This document shows positions 43,766-52,495 of a stretch of 64,000 nt of DNA, piece after piece (position 1 is the stretch's first letter; every line of letters begins with the position of its first letter). The DNA lies in NCBI GenBank assembly GCA_934271255.1, contig CAKQQS010000004.1, positions 89,611-153,610 on the forward strand, read 5' to 3'. Source of the DNA: an uncultured Clostridia bacterium (GTDB taxonomy: Bacteria; Bacillota; Clostridia; Christensenellales; Borkfalkiaceae). A program made the position numbers and the translations under genes. The notes below the pieces were generated by a model. That model was given only the letters and a program-made list of their open reading frames with translations, did not search any database and had not been told where the DNA came from.

Positions 43766-45109
43766 ATGAAAAAGAGAGTAGGTTTAATAGCGTTATTATT
43801 AACGCTTGCAATTGCAGTTTGCGGCTTTGTTGGCTGCTCGTTATTTGATAAAGCGGATAATTTGAGAATCTCTCGTTATCCCAGAACTGTTTATCAAAAA
43901 GGCGAAGATTTAACCGGCGAAACGTTTATCAAAGTTGTTCTTACGAAAGACGGCAAGGATATTGCGCTGGAACTTAAATTCAAAGACGCAAAGACGCTTG
44001 TAGGCGAAGCGGACGGAAAAACTTATACGTTCGACGTTGCGAACTTCGACCTTACGACCGAGTCTGAGTCTGCAAGAAGAACTGCGCAAATCAGTTATGA
44101 AAACGTATACGTAACCTTCCAGTACGAAGTTGTAGGCGTTAACACTTTCGTTATTGAAAACGAAACGGATCTTAACAATTTCAGAGATAACGTTAACAAA
44201 GGCGTTGCAGAATATATTTCGCCTAACACGGTTGTAGAATTAAGAAAAGACATTACCTTGGCTGGTGCATGGGTTCCCATTTCCAACACTTATCGTAAAG
44301 CGGCAAATAAAGACGCTTGGTTCAAAGGCGAATTCCGTGGTAACGGTTATACTATCAGCGGTTTGACTAATGAAGGTTTGGAATATAACGGATTGAAGAA
44401 CAGTACGGGTACGAACGCAACGACCGTTGAAGGTACGTTGGAAATCAACTACGGTTTGTTCGGTTGTGTAAACGGCGCGCGTATTCACGACCTTAACCTT
44501 ACTAACGTAAAGATTGTTGATATAAATGCTGAAACGACTACTACTGCCGGAAAGACGGCTCACATCGTCGGCGACGCGGTAGGCGCGGTTGCGGGTTATT
44601 CTTGGGGCAGCTCCGAGTTTAAGAACATTACGGTTAACGGTTCTATCGTTGGTTACGATAACGTAGGCGGTGTTGTTGGTTTGACGAGAGGCGCATCTTC
44701 GGCAACTGAAAAAGTAACGTTCGACAACTGTAAAGTAGACGCAACGGTTACGGCTATCAGACGTGCTGCGGGTATCGTTGCTCAAACGGGCGCAGGTTCT
44801 AGCGTTAAAGTAGCGTTCAATGCATGTGAAGTTAAAGGCACGGTTACCGGCGGTCAATATGACAAAGACGTATATAACAAAGCGCTTGCTAAACCCATAG
44901 CGGTAACGAGTGGTTATTATATTACGGCAGGTCTTGCAACGATGAACAGCACTAGCGAGCCGAGCAACGTTCCTGCAATTTCGAGCAATTGCGTAATTAC
45001 GGCAACGATTAACGGTTATAGCGACGCTCAATATAACTTGTATTATGAATACGTTTTAGTAGGCGGTAAAGGTACTGTCAGATATAACGCAAACGGTTTA
45101 GTTGCATAA
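43766..45109 (+). CDS. surface lipoprotein with GLUG-like beta-helix repeats
   Basis: Protein of 447 aa behind AAGGAG. The lipobox GFVGC puts the modified Cys near residue 24. Residues about 25-125 look like an Ig-like domain (ISRYPRTVYQKGEDLTGE). Then come LNNFRDNVNKG...VELRKDITLAGAWVPI and GLUG-type repeats (GNGYTISGLTNEG, YGLFGCVNGARIHDLNLTNV, NVGGVVGLTRG), which form a right-handed beta-helix in surface adhesins. It is the second gene of the prepilin operon, so the two may work together at the cell surface; that link is inferred. Confidence 0.75.
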   Translation: MKKRVGLIALLLTLAIAVCGFVGCSLFDKADNLRISRYPRTVYQKGEDLTGETFIKVVLTKDGKDIALELKFKDAKTLVGEADGKTYTFDVANFDLTTESESARRTAQISYENVYVTFQYEVVGVNTFVIENETDLNNFRDNVNKGVAEYISPNTVVELRKDITLAGAWVPISNTYRKAANKDAWFKGEFRGNGYTISGLTNEGLEYNGLKNSTGTNATTVEGTLEINYGLFGCVNGARIHDLNLTNVKIVDINAETTTTAGKTAHIVGDAVGAVAGYSWGSSEFKNITVNGSIVGYDNVGGVVGLTRGASSATEKVTFDNCKVDATVTAIRRAAGIVAQTGAGSSVKVAFNACEVKGTVTGGQYDKDVYNKALAKPIAVTSGYYITAGLATMNSTSEPSNVPAISSNCVITATINGYSDAQYNLYYEYVLVGGKGTVRYNANGLVA

Positions 45110-45131
45110 TTTAGCAAATAACTAAAAATCA

Positions 45132-45164
45132 AAACAGCGGTGGATTTTTCCCCGCTGTTTTTTT
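45132..45164 (+). terminator. terminator of the prepilin operon
   Basis: AACAGCGG pairs with CCGCTGTT, followed by TTTTTT. Confidence 0.85.
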
Positions 45165-45251
45165 ATTTCAAAAACTTTTTGCCATTCCCGCCCCGTATAA
45201 AATCTATATAAACTCTATTCAAGCCCGCTTTATAGGAAAAGATCAAAACCA

Positions 45252-45516
45252 TACAAAGCCCGCCTTGTGTAAACAAAAAAGCCTTCCCTGTGTAAGGGAA
45301 GGGGGACCGCTTTCGCGGTGGAAGGACTGTCCTATATAATACGGAAAGACTGTCCTATACGATTTTCACCCGCTTTTTTGCAATGATAGAAGTTATAAAC
45401 AATCCCCCAGCCACGCTCCGCGCGTCAGCTCACCTACGCGGTGGACGCGCCCCTTTCGGCACTACGCGCCACTTCCCCCACTTCAATGGGGGAACGTACC
45501 TTTACACAAGGGGGCC
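45252..45516. repeat. 265-bp structured dispersed repeat, copy B
   Basis: Same orientation and length as copy A, with only scattered differences. Together the copies bracket the prepilin operon and the 1-kb non-coding stretch before it. Confidence 0.8.
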
Positions 45517-45596
45517 GTAATAATAATGGAAAAGACGGCTCTTTGCATAAGGGAGCCATATAAGGTTTAAATCTATTTTATATAAGAGTTAAGAAA

Positions 45597-46016
45597 TTAC
45601 AATTCGGTTTCGGTGATGACTTTAAAACCGTTCTTTTTAAGGAGTTCCGCCGTGGTGCCGTCGCCCGCGATTTTGTTGCCCGTGAACGTGCCGTCGTAAA
45701 TAAGCCCCGAACCGCAAGACGGACTTTGCGCTTTAAACACGCAGTAGTCGACGTCGTTTGCTTTCGCTATCGCCAACGCGAGATTTGCGCCGCGTAAATA
45801 TTCTTCGGTTACGTCTACGCCGTGGTTGTTGACGACTTTGCCGTTTATTCGTTCGCCGGGGAAACGCGGGGTAGGAAGACCGCCGAGTTGTTCGGGGCAA
45901 ACGGGTATCAGAATATTGTCTTTGCCCAAATCAACGACTTTTTGGCAAAGACGGTTGTCGCCTAAGTATCTGCAATTGTAGCCCAAAAGGCACGCGCTTA
46001 CTAAAATCTTTTTCAT
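45597..46016 (-). CDS. DUF523 family protein
   Basis: Protein of 139 aa with the DUF523 signature: KILVSACLLGYNCRYLG near the start, PVCPEQLGGLPTPR in the middle and KAQSPSCGSGLIYDGTF near residue 100. The conserved cysteines suggest metal or thiol chemistry, but no function is established. No Shine-Dalgarno lies in front of the ATG. A TTGTTT-17-TATACT promoter ends 9 bp before it, so the message is probably leaderless. Confidence 0.9.
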   Translation of the reverse strand: MKKILVSACLLGYNCRYLGDNRLCQKVVDLGKDNILIPVCPEQLGGLPTPRFPGERINGKVVNNHGVDVTEEYLRGANLALAIAKANDVDYCVFKAQSPSCGSGLIYDGTFTGNKIAGDGTTAELLKKNGFKVITETEL

Positions 46017-46025
46017 AGTGATTTC

Positions 46026-46054
46026 AGTATATCATAAAATAAATTAAAAAACAA
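46026..46054 (-). promoter_or_regulatory. promoter of the DUF523 gene giving a leaderless message
   Basis: Minus strand: TTGTTT (46049-46054), 17 bp, TATACT (46026-46031). The ATG starts at 46016. Confidence 0.65.
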
Positions 46055-46076
46055 TGAAAAAATATCAAATAATCGG

Positions 46077-46108
46077 TTGACAAATGTTTTTCTTCGTGAT
46101 AGTATAAT
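46077..46108 (+). promoter_or_regulatory. uraA promoter
   Basis: TTGACA (46077-46082), with TAGTAT (46100-46105, 17-bp spacer) or TATAAT (46103-46108, 20-bp spacer). Confidence 0.7.
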
Positions 46109-46114
46109 AAAGGT

Positions 46115-46227
46115 AAAAAAAGAAATCTTTAAGGGCGATACGGGATATCGACAAGATTGTTATAATTTGTTTACGTAAGTAGTAGATTATTATGCCTTGC
46201 CTAGCCGTATGCTGAGCAAGGTTTTTT
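46115..46227 (+). promoter_or_regulatory. uraA leader with attenuator terminator
   Basis: The leader contains GCGATACGGGATATCG (46134-46150), a long AT-rich stretch, and a terminator stem at 46195-46221 (CCTTGC...GCAAGG, loop CGTAT) followed by TTTTTT. The gene starts 100 bp later with its own AAGGAG. I do not recognise a PyrR binding loop or a purine riboswitch. The ligand or protein is unknown. Confidence 0.6.
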
Positions 46228-46326
46228 GTTTGGGTTTTTACCGTTGCCGACGACCGTAAACTTTCGGAATACGGAAAAAGGTAACAAATGCAAAAAAAAT
46301 GAAAAAATAAAGAAGGAGAAAAAATT

Positions 46327-47802
46327 ATGCAACTTATTTACGGCGTAAAAGACAAACCGAAGTTCGGTAAAAACATCGTGTTTGCGTTCCAACAAATCAT
46401 CGCTATTATGGCGGCGACGCTGCTCGTCCCCATTCTCGTAACGCAAGCTGGGTTAGATTGTGACCCCGCGGCGGCGTTGTTCGGAGCAGGCGCGGGTACG
46501 ATAGTGTACTTGTTGTTCACAAGGTTTAAAAGTCCCGTATTTTTGGGAAGTTCGTTTACTTTCCTTGGCTCGCTCACTGCGGTCGCTCAACAAAATTACG
46601 GTTACTGGGGGTTGATAATCGGCGTTACGTTCGCGGCGCTCGTGTACGTAGTAATCGCGGCGATAATCAAACTCGTAGGCGCAGGCTGGATAAAGAAGTT
46701 GCTTCCCCACGTTATAATAGGACCCGTTCTTGCGATAATCGGTTTGTCGCTTTCGGGAACGGCAGGCGGCTGGATAATGAAAAACGGCGGAGCGAATTAC
46801 AGTTTATGGAACGTTTTCGTCGGCTTGTTCACCTTTACGGCGATAGTAATCGTATCGATTAAAGGCAGCAAAGGAATGAAACTTATACCCTTTATCATCG
46901 GTATCGGCGCAGGCCTCGTACTCGCGCTCATCATCACGGGTTTCGGGTACATCAACGACAGCGCGGCTTGTATGGCTATGAGAATCGTCGACTTCGATCC
47001 GATAGTAAAATGTTTCAGCCCCGTAAGATTCCAAAGCTTCTTCGATTACCCGAAGTTCACCTTACTCAGAGCAATCGAAACGAATGGCAATGGCTTGTAC
47101 ACGCTTAACGGCGCGGCAATCGGCAACCTTGCGATACTCTTCATACCCATTGCGGTAGTTGAACTCGCTCAACATATTTCCGACCACGAAAACCTTTCCA
47201 ACATAGTAGAACAAGACCTTCTCACCAACCCCGGTCTTCACAGAACTCTTCTCGGCGACGGTATCGGCTCGGCGGTAGGCGCGGTATTCGGCGGTTGCGC
47301 TAACACGACTTACGGCGAATCGATAGGCTGCGTTGCTCTTTCCAGAAACGCGTCGACCTACACGATTTTGTTCGCGGGTATCGGTTGTATGTTGATATCG
47401 TTCATCGCTCCTTTCGTAGCGTTAATCAATATGTTACCCAAAGCGGTTATCGGCGGAGCGTGCATAGCGATGTACGGTTTCATCTCGGTAAGCGGTCTTC
47501 AAATGCTCAAAGACGTTGACCTTTCGGACAACAGAAATCTTTACCCCGTCGCGGCAATACTCGTTATCGGCGTAGGCGGATTGACGTTAGACTTCGGTTA
47601 CAACAAAATTACGCACGGTCCGGTAGTACAACTCACGTCGCTTGCGGTTGCGATGTTGGTAGGTATTCTTATCAACTGGCTCACGCACAGCGGTAAAGAC
47701 AAAGACAAAATCGATAACGGCGCAATTCAGGAAGACTTGCCCGATATGGAGTTTGAAGGCGAAACGAAACAAGACGAAGTACAACCGTCGGAAAATAACT
47801 GA
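46327..47802 (+). CDS. uraA: uracil/xanthine permease, NCS2 family (UraA-like)
   Basis: Proton-coupled nucleobase importer of 491 aa with about 14 membrane helices. Family landmarks are FAFQQIIAIMAATLLVPILV at the start, PVFLGSSFTFLGSL, PHVIIGPVLAIIGLSLSGTA, VELAQHISDHENLS (the transport-site Glu), GCANTTYGESIGCVALS and AVIGGACIAMYGFISVSGLQML. The QHxxxHE-type signature with the ISDHENLS form fits uracil carriers. Uracil phosphoribosyltransferase follows 100 bp downstream, which supports uracil as substrate. The acidic C-terminal tail (about 30 aa) is cytosolic. Confidence 0.92.
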   Translation: MQLIYGVKDKPKFGKNIVFAFQQIIAIMAATLLVPILVTQAGLDCDPAAALFGAGAGTIVYLLFTRFKSPVFLGSSFTFLGSLTAVAQQNYGYWGLIIGVTFAALVYVVIAAIIKLVGAGWIKKLLPHVIIGPVLAIIGLSLSGTAGGWIMKNGGANYSLWNVFVGLFTFTAIVIVSIKGSKGMKLIPFIIGIGAGLVLALIITGFGYINDSAACMAMRIVDFDPIVKCFSPVRFQSFFDYPKFTLLRAIETNGNGLYTLNGAAIGNLAILFIPIAVVELAQHISDHENLSNIVEQDLLTNPGLHRTLLGDGIGSAVGAVFGGCANTTYGESIGCVALSRNASTYTILFAGIGCMLISFIAPFVALINMLPKAVIGGACIAMYGFISVSGLQMLKDVDLSDNRNLYPVAAILVIGVGGLTLDFGYNKITHGPVVQLTSLAVAMLVGILINWLTHSGKDKDKIDNGAIQEDLPDMEFEGETKQDEVQPSENN

Positions 47803-47818
47803 TAAAAAAATATACTTC

Positions 47819-47845
47819 ACCCGTCGGGGAAAGTTCCCGACGGGT
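47819..47845 (+). terminator. hairpin between uraA and upp
   Basis: ACCCGTCGGG pairs with CCCGACGGGT around a 7-nt loop, followed by GTTGC. The T-run is poor, so read-through into upp is likely. Confidence 0.6.
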
Positions 47846-47846
47846 G

Positions 47847-47875
47847 TTGCAATGCCTCGACAAAAGTGGTATACT
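47847..47875 (+). promoter_or_regulatory. upp promoter
   Basis: TTGCAA (47847-47852), 17 bp, TATACT (47870-47875). Confidence 0.6.
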
Positions 47876-47904
47876 GATAGAAAAACATTAAAGAAGGTAG
47901 TTTT

Positions 47905-48546
47905 ATGGAAGATTATATGAAAAACGTTACGATAATGGACCACCCCCTTATCGCGCACAAAATCACGCACCTTTGCGACGTCAACACTAACACAAAAGAG
48001 TTCAGAGAAATAGTAAGCGAACTCGCAATGCTTATGGGTTACGAAGCGTTCAGGGATCTGACTACGGAAAACGTAGAAATACAGGCTCCGCTTTCAAGGT
48101 TTAAATCTCCCGTCGTTACGGAAAAGATTGCAATCGTACCCATTTTAAGAGCGGGACTCGGAATGGTAGACGGGCTGACTTCTCTTTTCCCCAACGCGAA
48201 GATAGGACATATCGGGCTATACAGGGACGAAAAAACGCTCGAACCGCACGAATACTACTGCAAACTTCCCAAAGACTGCGTAGACGGACAATGTATCGTC
48301 GTCGATCCCGCGCTTGCAACGGGCGGATCGGCTGCCGCAGCGATAGATTTCATTAAGGAAAGGGGTTATAAAAAGATTAAACTTTTAAGCCTTATCGCGG
48401 CTCCCGAAGGAGTTAAGAGAGTGGCGACGGCGCATCCCGACGTTAAGATTTACGTCGCGCATTACGCAAACGCGCCTTTGAACGAACACGGGTATATAGT
48501 AACGGCGTTCGGCGACGCGGGCGACAGAATATTCGGCACGAAATAA
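47905..48546 (+). CDS. upp: uracil phosphoribosyltransferase
   Basis: Enzyme of 213 aa that makes UMP from uracil and PRPP (pyrimidine salvage). It shows the family start (VTIMDHPLIAHKITHLCDVNT), PILRAGLGMVDGL, and the PRPP loop VVDPALATGGSA (about 133-142). The C-terminal uracil-binding end reads HGYIVTAFGDAGDRIFGT. AGAAGGT precedes the chosen ATG; an internal ATG four codons later is possible. It follows uraA, so uptake and salvage are adjacent. Confidence 0.96.
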   Translation: MEDYMKNVTIMDHPLIAHKITHLCDVNTNTKEFREIVSELAMLMGYEAFRDLTTENVEIQAPLSRFKSPVVTEKIAIVPILRAGLGMVDGLTSLFPNAKIGHIGLYRDEKTLEPHEYYCKLPKDCVDGQCIVVDPALATGGSAAAAIDFIKERGYKKIKLLSLIAAPEGVKRVATAHPDVKIYVAHYANAPLNEHGYIVTAFGDAGDRIFGTK

Positions 48547-48562
48547 GGTTGATAATATAACC

Positions 48563-48600
48563 GCGGGGCTATCGGGCAAACCGATAGTCCTATTTGTTTT
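48563..48600 (+). terminator. terminator of upp
   Basis: GGGGCTATCGG pairs with CCGATAGTCC around GCAAA, followed by TATTTGTTTT. Confidence 0.75.
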
Positions 48601-48616
48601 AAAATCTTTATAACTA

Positions 48617-48645
48617 TTGACTTTAACGCGGTTAACTGTTATAAT
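48617..48645 (+). promoter_or_regulatory. promoter of the DUF2130 gene
   Basis: TTGACT (48617-48622), 17 bp, TATAAT (48640-48645). Confidence 0.85.
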
Positions 48646-48683
48646 TTTAGTCGTTATATGCGATAAAAAACAAGGAGAAAATT

Positions 48684-49970
48684 ATGAGTAACAAAATTAT
48701 TTGTCCGCATTGTAAACAAGAGTTCGAGCTTACGGATTCCGATTACAATTCGATAATAGAACAAGTGAAAAACGACGAGTTCAACAAAGAATTAAACGAA
48801 AGAATAGCGCAAATCAAAAACGAATCGAATTACAAGACCGCGCTCGAACTCAACAAAAAAGAGAACGATTATAAAGAAGAAAAAAGCAAGATGATTGCCG
48901 AGATAGAACGGCTTAACAACAGGATTAACAACTACGAAATCGAAAAGAAAGCGGAAATAACCGAACTCAAAGGCAAGTACGAGATGAGCGTGGGCGAACT
49001 TCAACATAAACTTGCCGAAAGTCAAAACGGCGTACGGGCGGCGGTCGACAAAGCGAAGTTGGAAAAGGACGTAGAGATTCAAAAACTCAACGTCGTAATT
49101 AAAAACGAAGAGCAGAAGGCGGCGGACAGGGTGCGCGCGTTAAAAGAACAGTACGAAAGAACGATAAAAGATAAAGACGAGATGATCGGCTATTACAAGG
49201 ACCTGAAAGCGAGAATGTCCACGAAAATGATAGGCGAAACGCTCGAACAACATTGTCAGAACTCGTTTAACGAAATAAGAATGGCGGGGTTCCCGAGAGC
49301 GTATTTTGAAAAGGACAACGACGCAAGTTCGGGCAGTAAAGGGGACTATATTTTCAGAGATTACGCGGACGACAAAACGGAGATAGTGTCGATTATGTTC
49401 GAGATGAAAAACGAAATGGACACGACCGCGACGAAACACAAAAACGAAGACTTCCTGAAAGAACTCGACAAGGACAGAAAGGAAAAGGATTGCGAGTACG
49501 CGGTGTTGGTGTCGTTGCTCGAAGCGGACAACGATTTATACAACGTCGGAATAGTAGACGTATCGTATAAGTACCCGAAAATGTACGTTATACGTCCGCA
49601 GTTTTTCATTCCGATAATAACGCTGTTGCGCAATTCGTCGTTAAACGCGATAGAGTACAAACGCCAACTCGTCAAAATTAAAAACCAGAACGTAGACGTA
49701 TCCAACTTTGAAAGCGACCTTTTGGATTTTAAGACGAAGTTTGCTAAAAACTACGACCTTGCAAGCAAAAAGTTTGCCGACGCCGTAACGGAAATCGACA
49801 AGACGATAGACCATTTGCAAAAAGTAAAAGATAACTTAATCGGCTCGGAACGTCAACTTCGCATCGCCAACGACAAAGCGCAGGATTTGTCGATAAAAAA
49901 ACTCACGAGAAACAACCCGACGATGAAAGCCAAGTTTGCCGAACTCGAAAGCGGTGAGAAAAATGACTGA
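48684..49970 (+). CDS. DUF2130 protein: zinc-ribbon start, coiled coil, nuclease-like core
   Basis: Protein of 428 aa. The N-terminus CPHCKQEF is a half zinc ribbon. Residues about 30-170 are a long charged coiled coil. The DUF2130 core follows with GETLEQHCQNSFNEIR, then KGDYIFRDY and SIMFEMKNEM. The spacing D...ExK resembles the PD-(D/E)xK nuclease core, which is my inference. The C-terminus returns to coiled coil. The cellular role is not established. AAGGAG precedes the ATG. Its stop overlaps the start of the next small gene by 8 bp. Confidence 0.85.
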   Translation: MSNKIICPHCKQEFELTDSDYNSIIEQVKNDEFNKELNERIAQIKNESNYKTALELNKKENDYKEEKSKMIAEIERLNNRINNYEIEKKAEITELKGKYEMSVGELQHKLAESQNGVRAAVDKAKLEKDVEIQKLNVVIKNEEQKAADRVRALKEQYERTIKDKDEMIGYYKDLKARMSTKMIGETLEQHCQNSFNEIRMAGFPRAYFEKDNDASSGSKGDYIFRDYADDKTEIVSIMFEMKNEMDTTATKHKNEDFLKELDKDRKEKDCEYAVLVSLLEADNDLYNVGIVDVSYKYPKMYVIRPQFFIPIITLLRNSSLNAIEYKRQLVKIKNQNVDVSNFESDLLDFKTKFAKNYDLASKKFADAVTEIDKTIDHLQKVKDNLIGSERQLRIANDKAQDLSIKKLTRNNPTMKAKFAELESGEKND

Positions 49971-50124
49971 CGAACAAAAAATAGAACTCTATAAAACCCA
50001 GTGCGAAACGCTTAAAACTTTACTCGAACACAACGCCATAAGTTACGAGCAGTATTTAATAAGTTTTAACGGTTTAACCGAGAAAATGGGCATGCAACAA
50101 TACGCCGAAAAATACAAAGCGTAA
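49963..50124 (+). CDS. small 53-aa helical protein coupled to DUF2130
   Basis: The ATG at 49963 lies inside the end of the DUF2130 gene, after GGTGAG; the overlap implies coupling. The sequence (MTDEQKIELYKTQCETLKTL, then HNAISYEQYLISFNGL) is all helical. The second half resembles a SHOCT-like turn (ISYEQYLISFNGLTEKMG). It could be an accessory of the DUF2130 protein. Confidence 0.65.
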   Translation: MTDEQKIELYKTQCETLKTLLEHNAISYEQYLISFNGLTEKMGMQQYAEKYKA

Positions 50125-50217
50125 ACTATTTTGCTGTTTTTTAAGATTTTTGCTACTATTATTCGTATAAAAAACAGTGTATAGTATATACGACGAATAT
50201 TTTAAGGAAGTACCGTT

Positions 50218-51087
50218 ATGAAAAAAATATACGTATGCGGCAGCATCAATACCGATTTAGTTATCACTTCCCCCAAATCGCCCGAAAAAGGAGAAACGAT
50301 TACGGGCGGCGGATTTTTCACCGCAAGGGGCGGTAAAGGAGCGAATCAGGCGGTCGCGGCGGCAAGACTTGGCGGAAGCGTAAAGTTTTGCGGTTGCGTC
50401 GGAAACGACTCTTTCGGGCAAGAAGCGATAGAAAGTTTTAAAAAAGACGGCGTTGACGTCGAACACATACGAATAGTCGAAGGGGTGCCTACGGGCACGG
50501 CGGTTATCGTCGTCGTAGACGGCGACAACAGAATAGTTTTAGACAAAGGCGCGAACGCTTGTCTTACGAAAGAAGACGTCGACGTGTTTTTAAAAGACGC
50601 CGAAGAAGGGGATATATACCTTACCCAACTCGAAAACCCTATCGACGTGATAGGCTACGGCTTAAAAGTGGCAAAATTTAAAAACATGTACGTTATTTTA
50701 AACCCCGCGCCGTGCGACGAAAGTATCGCTCCGTTTGTAAAATATTGCGATTTGATAACGCCCAACGAAACGGAACTTGCCCTTTTCGGCGGCGAAGAGA
50801 AATTGATTGCGTTAACTGACAATATTCTGGTAACGCTGGGCAGTCGTGGGTTTGAAATAATAACAAAAAAAGGCAAGACGGCGTATCCGTGCGTGAAAGT
50901 CGACGCGATCGACACCACGGCGGCGGGAGATACTCTCTCGGGCGGATTATCGGCAGATTTGTCGCTCGGCAAGAGTTTGACCGAGTCGGCTAAGTTCGGC
51001 AGTTTAGCGGCTTCTATCGCCTGCACGAGAAAGGGCGCACAACCGTCTATACCTACGAGAAAAGAAGTTGAAGAATATAAATCGTAA
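50218..51087 (+). CDS. rbsK: ribokinase (PfkB family sugar kinase)
   Basis: Kinase of 289 aa that phosphorylates ribose to ribose 5-phosphate. PfkB signature 1 is GGKGANQAVAAARLGG near residue 38. Signature 2 is DTTAAGDTLSGG with the catalytic base Asp238. GSINTDLV at the start and NPAPCD in the middle agree with ribokinase. The usual GDTFNGA reads GDTLSGG. AAGGAAG precedes the ATG. There is no ribose transporter next to it, so it may act on ribose from nucleoside breakdown. Confidence 0.9.
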   Translation: MKKIYVCGSINTDLVITSPKSPEKGETITGGGFFTARGGKGANQAVAAARLGGSVKFCGCVGNDSFGQEAIESFKKDGVDVEHIRIVEGVPTGTAVIVVVDGDNRIVLDKGANACLTKEDVDVFLKDAEEGDIYLTQLENPIDVIGYGLKVAKFKNMYVILNPAPCDESIAPFVKYCDLITPNETELALFGGEEKLIALTDNILVTLGSRGFEIITKKGKTAYPCVKVDAIDTTAAGDTLSGGLSADLSLGKSLTESAKFGSLAASIACTRKGAQPSIPTRKEVEEYKS

Positions 51088-51106
51088 ACGCGTTTAAGTT
51101 TTACCG

Positions 51107-51210
51107 CCCGCAACCGAAATGGTTGCGGGCGATTTCGCCACGACGCAATAATTAACCGTAATAAACAACCCCGCAAGGCGACTTTAACCGCCCTGCGGGA
51201 TTTTTTTATA
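51107..51210 (+). terminator. two hairpins after rbsK
   Basis: The first pairs GCCCGCAACC with GGTTGCGGGC. The second pairs CCCGCAAGGCG with CGCCCTGCGGG and is followed by ATTTTTTT, a strong terminator. Confidence 0.85.
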
Positions 51211-51305
51211 AATTGCAAAAGGTCACGTTTTTGATGACCAAAAGTTTTAGAATAAGTGTTAAGATATAATCGCGAAAGGCGAAAAAGCCGGATTACCTTT
51301 GTGTT

Positions 51306-52075
51306 TTGTTACAACTGTTTTTCCGGTCTTTCCTTTCAAGCGTTAAAAACGGGTTTAAAAAGATAGGGTTGCCGTTTATCGGCACGGGCGCGAACGGGTA
51401 TTCGGAAAGCGAAGCGTACGACGCGGTAACGAGCGTGTGTTCCGATTTGGCGGAGCGAGAAGAAAACGAAAACAAAGAAATAATCGACGTTACGATAATC
51501 GCTTATTTAAGGCCGAGAGTTGCTACGGATGACGAAACGCCCGTCAATTATCCTACGGTCGACGAAGAAATCGTTTCCAACTCGATACGACCGCGTTGCG
51601 AATTCGGTAACGTAGTCAAGGACGACCTTTTTCAGATGATAACGTTTAACACGAACAAATCAAAGCGGAAGATTATTTTCCGATAAACGTAAAGACTTTA
51701 AGAAGCAAATACGATTTTATCGACAGGTTTTTGTGCGAGCACAGCAAGACGGCGGAAGAAACGAAGAGATACAACAAAATGCTGCGCAACGCGGGGTTAA
51801 GCAAACAAAAAAGGGGCAGACTGCGTTCAAACACCGGAAGATTAAAAAATATAGAAATATATCGGCTTATATTTTCGCTGCAAATGAAAAAAACCGAAGC
51901 GATACAGTTTATGACGATTTGCGGCGTAGCGTTTTCACCGTTAAGCAAACTCGACGTATTCTTTTGCAACTACTTAAACGGCAAATACGGCAAAGCGAGG
52001 ACTCTGTACGAGTTGGACGAAATGGCTTACGGGCGTATCGAAGACGGCGTTTATTTCTTGGACTCGATAGAATAA
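51306..52075 (+). pseudogene. broken macro-domain protein gene
   Basis: The first ORF (51306-51686) starts inside a macro domain: LQLFFRSFLSSVKNGFKKIGL is followed by PFIGTGANGYSESEAYDAV, the ADP-ribose-binding second half. The first half (GDIT, NAAN, GGGVDGAI) is missing. Near 51645-51660 the frame shifts. The reading continues in another frame as EQIKAEDYFPINVKTLRSKYDF and runs to 52075, ending in a helical domain (FSPLSKLDVFFCNYLNGKYG). Macro plus C-terminal helical domain is a known Firmicutes layout. Both truncation and frameshift point to decay. One base error in the assembly could explain the frameshift but not the missing half. Confidence 0.75.
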
Positions 52076-52096
52076 CAAAAACGTAACGGCGAAGCG

Positions 52097-52249
52097 GTCT
52101 GTTGAGAATAATTGTAGAAAGTTACGGTTTTTCTCAACGGGGACGCGGGTTTCTGTAAAAAACAACGTGGTTATATGACAAAAATACTTCAAGGCAAGGG
52201 TTTTAACCTTGCCTTGAAGTTTTGTGGGGATATAGAATCGTTAAAGTTT
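52097..52249. repeat. 153-bp direct repeat, left copy
   Basis: About 90% identical to 54345-54497 and in the same orientation. It contains GTTGAGAA...TTCTCAAC and a 14-bp hairpin ACTTCAAGGCAAGG/CCTTGCCTTGAAGT with Ts on both sides, so it also acts as a bidirectional terminator. Confidence 0.88.
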
Positions 52250-52442
52250 ATTCATTTGATTTTCGCCAGTTTATAAACAAAAAAACAAATTCAAAATAAA
52301 AAATACAGCTTAAAACAAAAAAAAGAACAAGTATCAAGCTGTACAATTGTTGTGCAACGCGGCAAAAAATACAGTAAACACGTTTTTGACTAAATAATCT
52401 GATAAAAAAACGGCGTAATAAATAAAAAATACAAAAAAACAC

Positions 52443-52471
52443 TTGACAATCACTCTAAGGAATGCTATTAT
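52443..52471 (+). promoter_or_regulatory. promoter of the 129-aa gene
   Basis: TTGACA (52443-52448), 17 bp, TATTAT (52466-52471). Confidence 0.75.
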
Positions 52472-52495
52472 ATAATAAAAAAGGAGAATATAAGA

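Noticed and set aside
46115..46227. Purine riboswitch or PyrR site ahead of uraA
   Set aside because: The conserved TATA...GTTTCTACC core and the PyrR loop consensus are both absent; left as an unknown attenuator.
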